A DNA stretch of 64,000 bases from Sulfuritalea sp. (GTDB lineage: Bacteria; Pseudomonadota; Gammaproteobacteria; Burkholderiales; Rhodocyclaceae), in the NCBI GenBank assembly GCA_016712985.1, contig JADJQA010000012.1:62001-126000 (forward strand). Reading direction: 5' to 3'. The notes under the pieces were generated by a model. It did no database searches. It was not told the DNA's origin and saw only the letters and a list, made by a program, of their open reading frames with translations. A program made the position numbers and the translations under genes. Positions 20,069 to 26,556 of this stretch are shown piece by piece (position 1 is the stretch's first letter; the number at the start of each line of letters is the position of its first letter).

Positions 20069-20165
20069 GACACCTGGATTTCTCGGAAACCCTGACGTGG
20101 CAAGCCTTTCCGACATCTCCGAGGATCTCGCGGCAAGCTCGCCGTGCGACATCGAGGAGGCATTT

Positions 20166-20181
20166 TGTCGGGCTCCCGACA
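20166..20181. promoter_or_regulatory. NifA upstream activator site for nifH
   Basis: TGT-N10-ACA with a palindromic spacer (CGGGCTCCCG). It is centred about 131 bases upstream of the predicted nifH start of transcription, the usual distance for NifA. Confidence 0.8.
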
Positions 20182-20213
20182 AGAACAAGCTCCCTTCGCT
20201 GGCTGGTTTACCC

Positions 20214-21068
20214 TTGCTGCCGCGCCACGCGCGCCTGCCCATCAACCGCTGCAACCTGCCGGCCTCGATCCTCGGCGGGCTTACCTTCCAGCGCGCGCCG
20301 ACAGCGCTCGCCATCGATGGCGTCGGGGCGCTGCACCGCCCGCTCTTCGACCTGCTCGACCACATCGCGGAGCCCGAGGAACGAGCCGCTCGCTTTGTCG
20401 GCTACATGAAGGGCCACTTCCGTCTGGCGCAGCCGGACGAGGCCGGGCTCTGCTCCGGTCAGCGAAAATCCCGGACCAAGGCCAGCTACCTGCGTGTCGT
20501 GCGCGGCTGGGCCTTCGACCCGGACGGGCGCGAAGCAGCGGTTCTCAAGGGCTGGGTCGAATCGCGTTTCGGCCTGCTGCCGCGCCATCACGGTGCTTCG
20601 CTGCGCGAACCCGGCAGCCCGGCGTGGCAACTCTATGTCGCAATGCGCGCCGCCGGGCTGTATGGCACCAACGCGCTGGAGGCCCAGCTCGATCTGCTGT
20701 ACGCCTACAGCCAATACGAACTGGCACGGCAGTTCCCGCGGCGTACCCACCTGCGCCTGTATCGCGGCGTCAATCGCCTGAGTGACCACGAGATCATTGC
20801 CGACGATGACCCGCATGGAGAGCCCCAGCCAATCCCGGGAGCCCACTCGGTTACCAATCCGGCTGCCAGGACGGTCCTGCTCAACAACGTCAGTTCGTTT
20901 TCCCGCTCGCGCGAGCGGGCCGGTGAGTTCGGCGACACCATACTCAGCGTCGACGTGCCGCTGTCCAAGCTGGCCTTCTTCAGCGAGCTGCTGCCCGGCA
21001 TGCTGAAGGCCGAAGACGAGTACGTGGTGATCGGCGGACTCTATCGGGTGCGCCTGGCGACGATGTAG
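20214..21068 (+). CDS. draT: NAD(+)--dinitrogen-reductase ADP-D-ribosyltransferase
   Basis: DraT moves ADP-ribose from NAD+ to an arginine of NifH and so switches nitrogenase off on ammonium or dark/energy signals. Family signatures: RLPINRCNLPASILGG near the N-terminus, SYLRVVRGWAFDPDGREAAV, VESRFGLLPRHH, LYRGVNRL, LLNNVSSFSRSRERAGEFGD and EDEYVVIGGLYRV. The frame extends upstream to 20004, but that stretch contains the nifH promoter and NifA site. The TTG at 20214 gives 284 residues, the family size, and is preferred, although its ribosome site is weak. The gene is divergent from nifH; its partner draG lies about 10 kb away in the nifB operon. Confidence 0.88.
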   Translation: MLPRHARLPINRCNLPASILGGLTFQRAPTALAIDGVGALHRPLFDLLDHIAEPEERAARFVGYMKGHFRLAQPDEAGLCSGQRKSRTKASYLRVVRGWAFDPDGREAAVLKGWVESRFGLLPRHHGASLREPGSPAWQLYVAMRAAGLYGTNALEAQLDLLYAYSQYELARQFPRRTHLRLYRGVNRLSDHEIIADDDPHGEPQPIPGAHSVTNPAARTVLLNNVSSFSRSRERAGEFGDTILSVDVPLSKLAFFSELLPGMLKAEDEYVVIGGLYRVRLATM

Positions 21069-21244
21069 TGTAAGACGTCACGCCCCTCTACCCTTGCGGA
21101 GGGGCTGGGGAAAGGGGTGTGCCAGTGCTGACTTGTGTTCCGTAGCAAGTCCGACAATCGCCTTCGCATGCCCCGCCAGCCATGGGTTTGCAGTCGGGTG
21201 CGCTTCTTGCACGGACAGGACTATCCCCTCCGGAGCAGCGCGCA

Positions 21245-22093
21245 ATGATCCTCACCGAACTCCTGAACCAATGGCAGGCCGGCCTTGCCGACGGCAGCAT
21301 CGTCCCCTATCTCGGCCCCGGCGTCCTCGCCGACGTGCGCTCGACCGCCGACGGCCGCGCCATGCCGGCGACCAGCGACCAGTTGATCCTCGCCATGAAC
21401 AAGGGCCAGCCGATGGCGCCCAAGTTGATGTACGAATTTGCGCTCGCCGCCATGAACATCGAACTCAAGCGCGGCCGCAGCACCGTCACGCGCTTCCTCG
21501 ACGCCACCTACGGCGACCCGCACTGGACGCGCGCCGCCTTGCACGACTGGCTGGCCGCCATTGTCCCGCCCTACGTGATCGACATCAACCGCGACACGCA
21601 GTTGCAGGACAGCTACGCCGCCCGGCCGCACCTGCTGGTGCTCGGCTGCGCCAGGATCGGCGGCACCGACTACCGCTTCAAGCTCTTCGCCTCCGACGGC
21701 ACCGCCTACACGGCGATCCGCCCGGAGGACGCCGAACCGGGCCTGCCCGTGCTGTTCAAGCCGATGGGCTCGCCCAGGCCGCAATCGAACTACATCGCCT
21801 CGGATGCCGACTATGTCGATTACATCACCGAGCTGATGGGCGGCTTTGCCGTGCCCTCATTCGTCAAAGCACGACGCAAGGGCAAGCGCTACCTGCTGCT
21901 CGGCATGCGCCTCAACCGCGATTCGGAACGCATGGTGCTCTCCGACCTGATCTACGACGCCGCGCAGGAACCCGCCGGCTGGGCCCTGATCGCCGAACCC
22001 ACCGACAAGGAGCGGCGCTTTTGCCGCAAGCAGGGGCTGGAGTTGGTCGAAGCCGACGCCAGCGCCCTGCTCGAAGAATCCGTCGCGGCCTAG
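21245..22093 (+). CDS. SIR2-like protein of the nif/dra region, copy 1
   Basis: 282 residues. The fold signature of the SIR2_2 family is recognisable: glycine-rich loop VPYLGPGV (about residues 20-27, replacing the usual GAGxS), VIDINRDTQLQ (111-121, in the place of TTNYDxLLE), LFKPMG (170-175, where active sirtuin-like enzymes have K-x-H-G), SNYIASDADYVDY, and RYLLLGMRLNRDSERM (215-230). Loss of the catalytic histidine suggests NAD or ADP-ribose binding without hydrolysis; that is inference. The ATG at 21245 follows CCGGAGCAGC. It starts 176 bases after draT, which also uses NAD+. A paralogue, very similar by eye, lies at 25418. Confidence 0.65.
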   Translation: MILTELLNQWQAGLADGSIVPYLGPGVLADVRSTADGRAMPATSDQLILAMNKGQPMAPKLMYEFALAAMNIELKRGRSTVTRFLDATYGDPHWTRAALHDWLAAIVPPYVIDINRDTQLQDSYAARPHLLVLGCARIGGTDYRFKLFASDGTAYTAIRPEDAEPGLPVLFKPMGSPRPQSNYIASDADYVDYITELMGGFAVPSFVKARRKGKRYLLLGMRLNRDSERMVLSDLIYDAAQEPAGWALIAEPTDKERRFCRKQGLELVEADASALLEESVAA

Positions 22094-22123
22094 AAACGCA
22101 GATTCCAGCTCAGGAGCAAGCCC

Positions 22124-22375
22124 CACGCCCTGTCCCAGCGCCCACCGCTTCGACCGGATGAAGCAGGGCAGCGCCGAGCATTTCCTGCCCTCGCGCCTGT
22201 TCATCTACTACAACGAACGCGCCATGAAAGGCAGGGTGCGCGAAGACGCCGGCGCCCAGATCCGCGACGGCATCAAGACCCTGGCCAAGCAGGGCGCCTG
22301 CCCCCCGAAAGCCTCTGGCCCTATGACCGTGCCAGATTCGGGCGGCTATGCGCCGGTCACCTGTCGTTCGGCTGA
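22124..22375 (+). pseudogene. remnant of a C1 (papain-like) cysteine peptidase gene
   Basis: About 60 residues including PSRLFIYYNERAMKG and GAQIRDGIKTLAKQGACP, a segment typical of bacterial C1 peptidases shortly after the active-site cysteine. One base shift in a C run near 22300 separates it from ESLWPYDRARFG. The N-terminal active-site region and the rest of the enzyme are missing. It is a leftover fragment between SIR2-like copy 1 and the ArsR module. Confidence 0.65.
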
Positions 22376-22512
22376 GAATCACGATGACGGGCGGCTTACC
22401 GATCCGGCGAATTCACACAACAGGCTGTCATCAGACTCTCTGTGCTCTCGATACCCGTCATGAATCGTCTAGGAAACCAGGGGCGTTTGGCTCAGCGTTC
22501 CAACATCGATGC

Positions 22513-22540
22513 TTGACAAGTCCATAATCTTGATTATTAT
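22513..22540 (+). promoter_or_regulatory. sigma-70 promoter of the arsR-type operon
   Basis: TTGACA at 22513-22518 and TATTAT at 22535-22540 with a 16-base spacer. The -10 box runs into the palindromic operator that starts at 22537, a simple arrangement for repression. Confidence 0.65.
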
Positions 22541-22568
22541 CCAATTGGTTAATTAACCAATTGGATAA
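22537..22568. promoter_or_regulatory. 32-bp perfect palindrome, probable ArsR-type operator
   Basis: TTATCCAATTGGTTAA followed directly by its exact reverse complement. It overlaps the -10 box and ends two bases before the regulator start codon. Perfect symmetry over 32 bases in AT-rich sequence points to a dimeric winged-helix repressor, most simply the adjacent ArsR-family protein controlling itself. Confidence 0.8.
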
Positions 22569-22570
22569 AC

Positions 22571-23068
22571 ATGAACAGGCATTCCGATGCGCTCAGCGTA
22601 ACCTTCGCCGCTTTGGCCGATCCCACGCGGCGGGCAATGTTGTTGCGCTTATCTCAGGGCGAGATCAGTGTGTCCGCCCTGGCCGAGCCCTTTCAAATGA
22701 GTTTGCCCGCTGCCACCAAACACCTGCGCGTACTGGAGCACGCAGGCTTGGTGCAAAAGAGCCGAGACGCACAGCGCCGCCCTTGCCGTATTAACGCTGA
22801 GCCGCTCAAACAAGCCACCGACTGGATGGCTCAATACCGTCAATTTTGGGAAGGCAGCTTAGACAGGCTGGACGCCTATTTGCAGCAACTGCAAGCGGCG
22901 GAAAAGTCCCAGGACAGTGACGTGCAAGCTCTGACGGTAAAACCCTCAGTGAATTTGAACCCTGCTACCGACATCACTGACAGTCCCACTTTCAAGAGCG
23001 CGGCCAAAAAAACGCGCAGCCAACAACACACAACTTCCAAGTCAACACCGGAAAGGAAAGCCCCATGA
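22571..23068 (+). CDS. ArsR-family winged-helix regulator
   Basis: 165 residues. Residues 5-95 are an ArsR-type winged helix (ALADPTRRAMLLRL, SLPAATKHLRVLEHAGLV, then the wing). No metal-binding cysteine motif is present; this subgroup, next to SRPBCC genes, usually acts on organic ligands. The C-terminal about 60 residues are an unusual low-complexity, Lys/Ser/Thr-rich tail. The stop overlaps the next start (ATGA). Base composition is less GC-rich than in the nif genes, compatible with acquisition as a module. Confidence 0.85.
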   Translation: MNRHSDALSVTFAALADPTRRAMLLRLSQGEISVSALAEPFQMSLPAATKHLRVLEHAGLVQKSRDAQRRPCRINAEPLKQATDWMAQYRQFWEGSLDRLDAYLQQLQAAEKSQDSDVQALTVKPSVNLNPATDITDSPTFKSAAKKTRSQQHTTSKSTPERKAP

Positions 23069-23574
23069 GCAATACCGCCCTCTCTCCGTTCGTCATTTCT
23101 CGCGAATTTCGCGCGCCGCGCGCTTTGCTTTGGCAAGTACAAACGCAAGCCCAGCACTTGCAGCACTGGCTCAGCCCTGAGGGTTTTCACACCATTCATG
23201 CGGACATGGACTTCCGAGTGGGTGGGCGCTACCACTATGGACTTGAAGGGCCGAATGGCCTGCAAATGTGGGGCTTGCAGCAGTTTTTGGAAATCGTGCC
23301 CGAGCGAAAAATCGTGCACCTGCAAAGCTTCTCTACCCCCGAGGGTGGGCTTGGTCGCCACCCCATGGCGCCTACATGGCCAGCCTATATGCATGTGACA
23401 GCCACCTGGGAAGACAGTGCCAACGGCGGCACGATCCACACCATCTCTTGGCAACCTCACGAGAGCGACGACGTCGGGATCGCCACCTTCGACGGCGCAC
23501 GCGAGGGAATGAACGCAGGCTTTGCGGGTACCTTCGCAAAGCTTGATGCGTACTTGGTCAAACTCCAAGGCTGA
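23065..23574 (+). CDS. SRPBCC/AHSA1-domain protein
   Basis: 169 residues forming one START-like AHSA1 domain: ISREFRAPRALLWQVQTQAQ at the N-terminus, LSPEGFHTIHADMDFRVGGRY in the centre and GMNAGFAGTFAKLDAYL at the end. These proteins bind hydrophobic ligands in a deep cavity; many are regulated by the ArsR protein encoded in front of them. It is translationally coupled to the regulator. The exact ligand cannot be read from sequence. Confidence 0.85.
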   Translation: MSNTALSPFVISREFRAPRALLWQVQTQAQHLQHWLSPEGFHTIHADMDFRVGGRYHYGLEGPNGLQMWGLQQFLEIVPERKIVHLQSFSTPEGGLGRHPMAPTWPAYMHVTATWEDSANGGTIHTISWQPHESDDVGIATFDGAREGMNAGFAGTFAKLDAYLVKLQG

Positions 23575-23638
23575 GCCCCTCTCGCCCGCGCAGCCCAGCT
23601 TTGCCCTGACACCAGATTGAACTTCAGGAGGACAACAC

Positions 23639-24577
23639 ATGAGCGACATCGTGACTTATCCCTCGCCCACCGAAATGCATTTTTCGCGCTTCATTGCCGC
23701 CCCACTGACCTTGGTGTGGCGCGCCCACACCGAGCAAGGTCAATTGGAGCGGTGGTGGGGACCTGAGGGCTTTTCAATCACCACGCAGGAAATGGATGTA
23801 CGTCTTGGCGGACGTTGGAAATTCATCATGCACGGTCCTGGCGTGAGCACCGACCCCAACTCGCCATTTGGTGGCCCGCCCACAGACTACCCCAACCTCA
23901 TTCAGTACGAAGAGGTGGTGCCCGAGGCAAAGCTGGTGTGGTCGCACGGCAATTTTGAAGAGGTAATGTTCCACGTCACCACCACCTTCAAAGCCGAAGG
24001 TGACGGCACCCGTCTCGAGACTACGATGCGCCTGCCTAGCCAGGCTGCGCGCGACGCCAAGGCCACCTATGCTGTGCCGGGCCACGAATCCACTATGGGC
24101 AAGCTCGAAGCCTATTTGCGCCATCCGCACCACGAGTTGTCTTTCACGCGGGTGCTGCAAGCGCCCGTGGCCAGGGTTTGGGCGGCCTGGACAGTGCGCG
24201 AGCAACTCATGCCCTGGTATTGCCCCAAACCTTGGCAAGTAACCGAATGCGAGATCGATCTACGCCCCGGCGGCGCTTTTCGCACTCTGATGCATGGCCC
24301 CAACGGCGAAATCCACGACCTCATGAGCTGCTACCTGGTAGTAGAGCCCGAGCGCCGCCTGATATGGACCAATGCCCTGCAGCCCGGCTATGCTCCCGCC
24401 TCCAAACCTTGGTGCACCTGCGCGGTGGAGTTGCAAGCGGTAAGCGAAACTGAAACGCGCTTGACTGCACGCGTGATGCATGCCGACAGCGCTACTTGCG
24501 AAGATCACGCCAAGATGGGATTCCCCCACGGTTGGCATGTGGCGTTAGATCAAATGTTGGCGTCGCTGGTGCAATAA
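23639..24577 (+). CDS. tandem two-domain SRPBCC/AHSA1 protein
   Basis: 312 residues made of two AHSA1 domains in one chain: residues about 10-160 (FIAAPLTLVWRAHTEQGQLE, WWGPEGFSITTQEMDVRLGG) and about 165-312 (RVLQAPVARVWAAWTVREQL, CEIDLRPGGAFRTLMHGPNG). Single-domain versions are the rule, so this is a duplication-fusion. It lies 64 bases after the single-domain protein, with its own AGGAGGACAAC ribosome site. The unit probably binds or modifies a hydrophobic compound sensed by the ArsR regulator. Confidence 0.85.
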   Translation: MSDIVTYPSPTEMHFSRFIAAPLTLVWRAHTEQGQLERWWGPEGFSITTQEMDVRLGGRWKFIMHGPGVSTDPNSPFGGPPTDYPNLIQYEEVVPEAKLVWSHGNFEEVMFHVTTTFKAEGDGTRLETTMRLPSQAARDAKATYAVPGHESTMGKLEAYLRHPHHELSFTRVLQAPVARVWAAWTVREQLMPWYCPKPWQVTECEIDLRPGGAFRTLMHGPNGEIHDLMSCYLVVEPERRLIWTNALQPGYAPASKPWCTCAVELQAVSETETRLTARVMHADSATCEDHAKMGFPHGWHVALDQMLASLVQ

Positions 24578-25151
24578 AGACGAGGACACGCGGGACGCGC
24601 AAGCACCCGAAACTGCTCGTGCTAGCCGAGCAATTACCTCCGGAGCCAAATATTTCCTCATGCCAAACGAAAATAAAATTCGATGAATTCGGCCCAATGT
24701 CAGCAAACGCTGAATTACTGACGTTGGCTGAGAAAGGCTGACTGACAGCAACGGGTCGATTGTTTGAGGTCGCCGGCACGAGAAGCTACCGTTCGAAGTG
24801 AAATCGAGCTGAACGGCCGTTGACCGGCGAATTGCCGACGGTCAAAAGCCGCACGTCCAACGGCAGCAGTGGCCGAGCTGTGTGACTTGACATTCCGGCA
24901 GGTTCCAAGGTACAGCAGTCGTTCGGATGTCCGCTTTCCGGAATAATCGATTGGCTGTAGTTGGCCGGCTGCCGTTAGCCAGGAATTCGGTGCCGCCGGC
25001 CGCTCCTGCTGCGTAGCCGCCGCTGGTGGCGCGAATCAGAGCGTTGACAGGGGGCGCCATGGAATTGCCCTCAAGACCTACGCTGAGCCGGGAAGCAGGC
25101 TGGCCGATCCATGAGCGCCTGACAGCCGGAACGCGCTGCTAAACTCGGGCG
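24578..25151. other. 574-bp stretch without a recognisable gene
   Basis: No convincing reading frame on either strand. I see lower-GC sequence at 24650-24740 and scattered short inverted motifs (for example around 24926-24945), but no known element. It separates the ArsR/SRPBCC module from the truncated transporter and may be decayed coding DNA. Confidence 0.4.
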
Positions 25152-25325
25152 ATGTTGACCGGCAGCATTTCCGACCTCCGCGCGCAGCGCCGGTTCGTGC
25201 GCTTCTGGCTCGCGCGCCTGAGCGGGACCACGGCCAACCAGATGCTGATGGTGGCGCTGGGCTGGCAGATCTACGACATCACCTCCAGCGCCTGGGACCT
25301 CGGACTGGTACAGGCCGCGGCGAGG
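25152..25325 (+). pseudogene. truncated MFS transporter, N-terminus only
   Basis: The ATG at 25152 opens LTGSISDLRAQRRFVRFWLA, then TTANQMLMVALGWQIYDITS and AWDLGLV, the first membrane helix and loop of an MFS exporter (EntS-like). Homology stops at about residue 55, where sequence resembling the leader of SIR2-like copy 1 begins. The rest of the transporter (about 350 residues) is absent. The junction looks like the point where the duplicated SIR2-like block was inserted. Confidence 0.6.
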
Positions 25326-25417
25326 CGAGCAGGCGCCGGGCCTACAGGCTGCAGGCTTCGCGCACACCGGGTGCGTTTCTTGCTGAATGCGGAGTATCTC
25401 ACCCGGAGCAAACCGCT

Positions 25418-26278
25418 ACGAAGCTCACCCAGCTCCTTGAACAATGGCAGGCGGGTCTGGCTGACGGCAGCATCGTTCCCTACCTCGGGCCCGGTGCACT
25501 GGCCGACGTGACCTCGAGGGTCGATGGGCGTCCGATGCCGGCCATCTGCGAGCAATTGATCCTGGCCATGAACCACGGCCAGCCGATGGCGCCGAAACTG
25601 ATGTACGAATTCCCGCGTGCGGCCATGAACGTGGAACTCAAGCGCGGCCGCAGCGCCGTGACCCGCTTCCTCGACGCGACCTACGGGGCAACACACTGGA
25701 CGCGCTCGGCCCTGCACGACTGGCTGGCCGCGATTGCCCCGCCCTACGTGATCGACATCAATCGCGACACCCAACTGCAGGATGGCTACGCCCACCGGCC
25801 GCATCTGCTGATCCTCGGCTGCGCGCGCATCGGCGGCAGCGACTACCGATTCAAGCTCTACGTCCGCGATGGCGACGACTATCGCGCAATCGACCCGGCA
25901 CAGGCCCCGGCCGGGCTGCCCGTGCTGTTCAAGCCGATGGGCGCACCCAGCCCCAGGTCGAGCTACATCGCCTCGGACGCCGACTATGTCGACTACATCA
26001 CCGAGCTGATGGGCGGCTTCGCCGTGCCATCCTTCGTCAAGGCCATGCGCCGCGGCAAGCGCTACCTGCTGCTGGGCATGCGGCTCAACCGCGATTCGGA
26101 GCGCATGGTGTTTTCCGACCTGATCTACGACGCGGCCGCGGAACCCGCCGGCTGGGCCCTGATCGCGGAACCTACCGACAAGGAAAGACGCTTCTGCAAA
26201 CGGCAGGGCATCGAACTCGTCGACGCGACGATAGACGAGCTGCTACGGGAGTGGAGCGCCGAGGCGCTGGCTGCCTGA
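25418..26278 (+). CDS. SIR2-like protein, copy 2 (start codon lost)
   Basis: A paralogue of the gene at 21245, closely similar along its whole length with the same VPYLGPG, DINRDTQLQ, LFKPMG and LLLGMRLNRDSERM motifs. The codon aligned with the first Met of copy 1 is ACG (25418), and the leader upstream (GGGTGCGTTTCTTGC) still resembles that of copy 1. The first ordinary in-frame start is the GTG at 25508, which would remove 30 residues including the glycine-rich loop. It may therefore be silent, initiate at a non-standard codon, or make a truncated product. No further stop or frameshift is present in the body. Confidence 0.65.
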   Translation, partial: TKLTQLLEQWQAGLADGSIVPYLGPGALADVTSRVDGRPMPAICEQLILAMNHGQPMAPKLMYEFPRAAMNVELKRGRSAVTRFLDATYGATHWTRSALHDWLAAIAPPYVIDINRDTQLQDGYAHRPHLLILGCARIGGSDYRFKLYVRDGDDYRAIDPAQAPAGLPVLFKPMGAPSPRSSYIASDADYVDYITELMGGFAVPSFVKAMRRGKRYLLLGMRLNRDSERMVFSDLIYDAAAEPAGWALIAEPTDKERRFCKRQGIELVDATIDELLREWSAEALAA

Positions 26279-26310
26279 GAGCTTGTAATAAACCTGGAAA
26301 CCGCAGTTGT

Positions 26311-26449
26311 AACCGCCTCAAACACAGGGCCACAGAGGACACAGAGAGAAATCCTTGGCCCACCCGATAGGTGAGTCCTCAATGGAATCTAACTCTCTGT
26401 GTTCCCTGTGCTTTTCTCCGTGCTCTCTGTCTCAAATGAGGTTTTTTGG
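26311..26449. repeat. intergenic ACAGAG-type imperfect palindrome, copy 3
   Basis: AACCGCCTCAAACACAGGG and CACAGAGGACACAGAGAG face TAACTCTCTGTGTTCCCTG and GTCTCAAATGAGGTTTTTT. It is related to the elements at 15159 and 18959 and can form a long stem ending in a T run, so it may also terminate transcription of the SIR2-like copy. Confidence 0.6.
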
Positions 26450-26556
26450 TTTTTGCGGGCACCCAGTCCCCTTCCCAAGAGGCAGGCGGGGTCTCGACAG
26501 CGCCGTGATGGTGCGGGCGGCGTCGCTGATGCACACAATGGGTGCAAGGAACTTGT

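Noticed and set aside
20004..20213. N-terminal extension of DraT by 70 residues
   Set aside because: The stretch holds the nifH sigma-54 promoter and NifA site, and the extension exceeds family length.
21083..21106. CCCCTC/GAGGGG stem after draT as a terminator
   Set aside because: No T run follows the stem, so it does not qualify as a rho-independent terminator.
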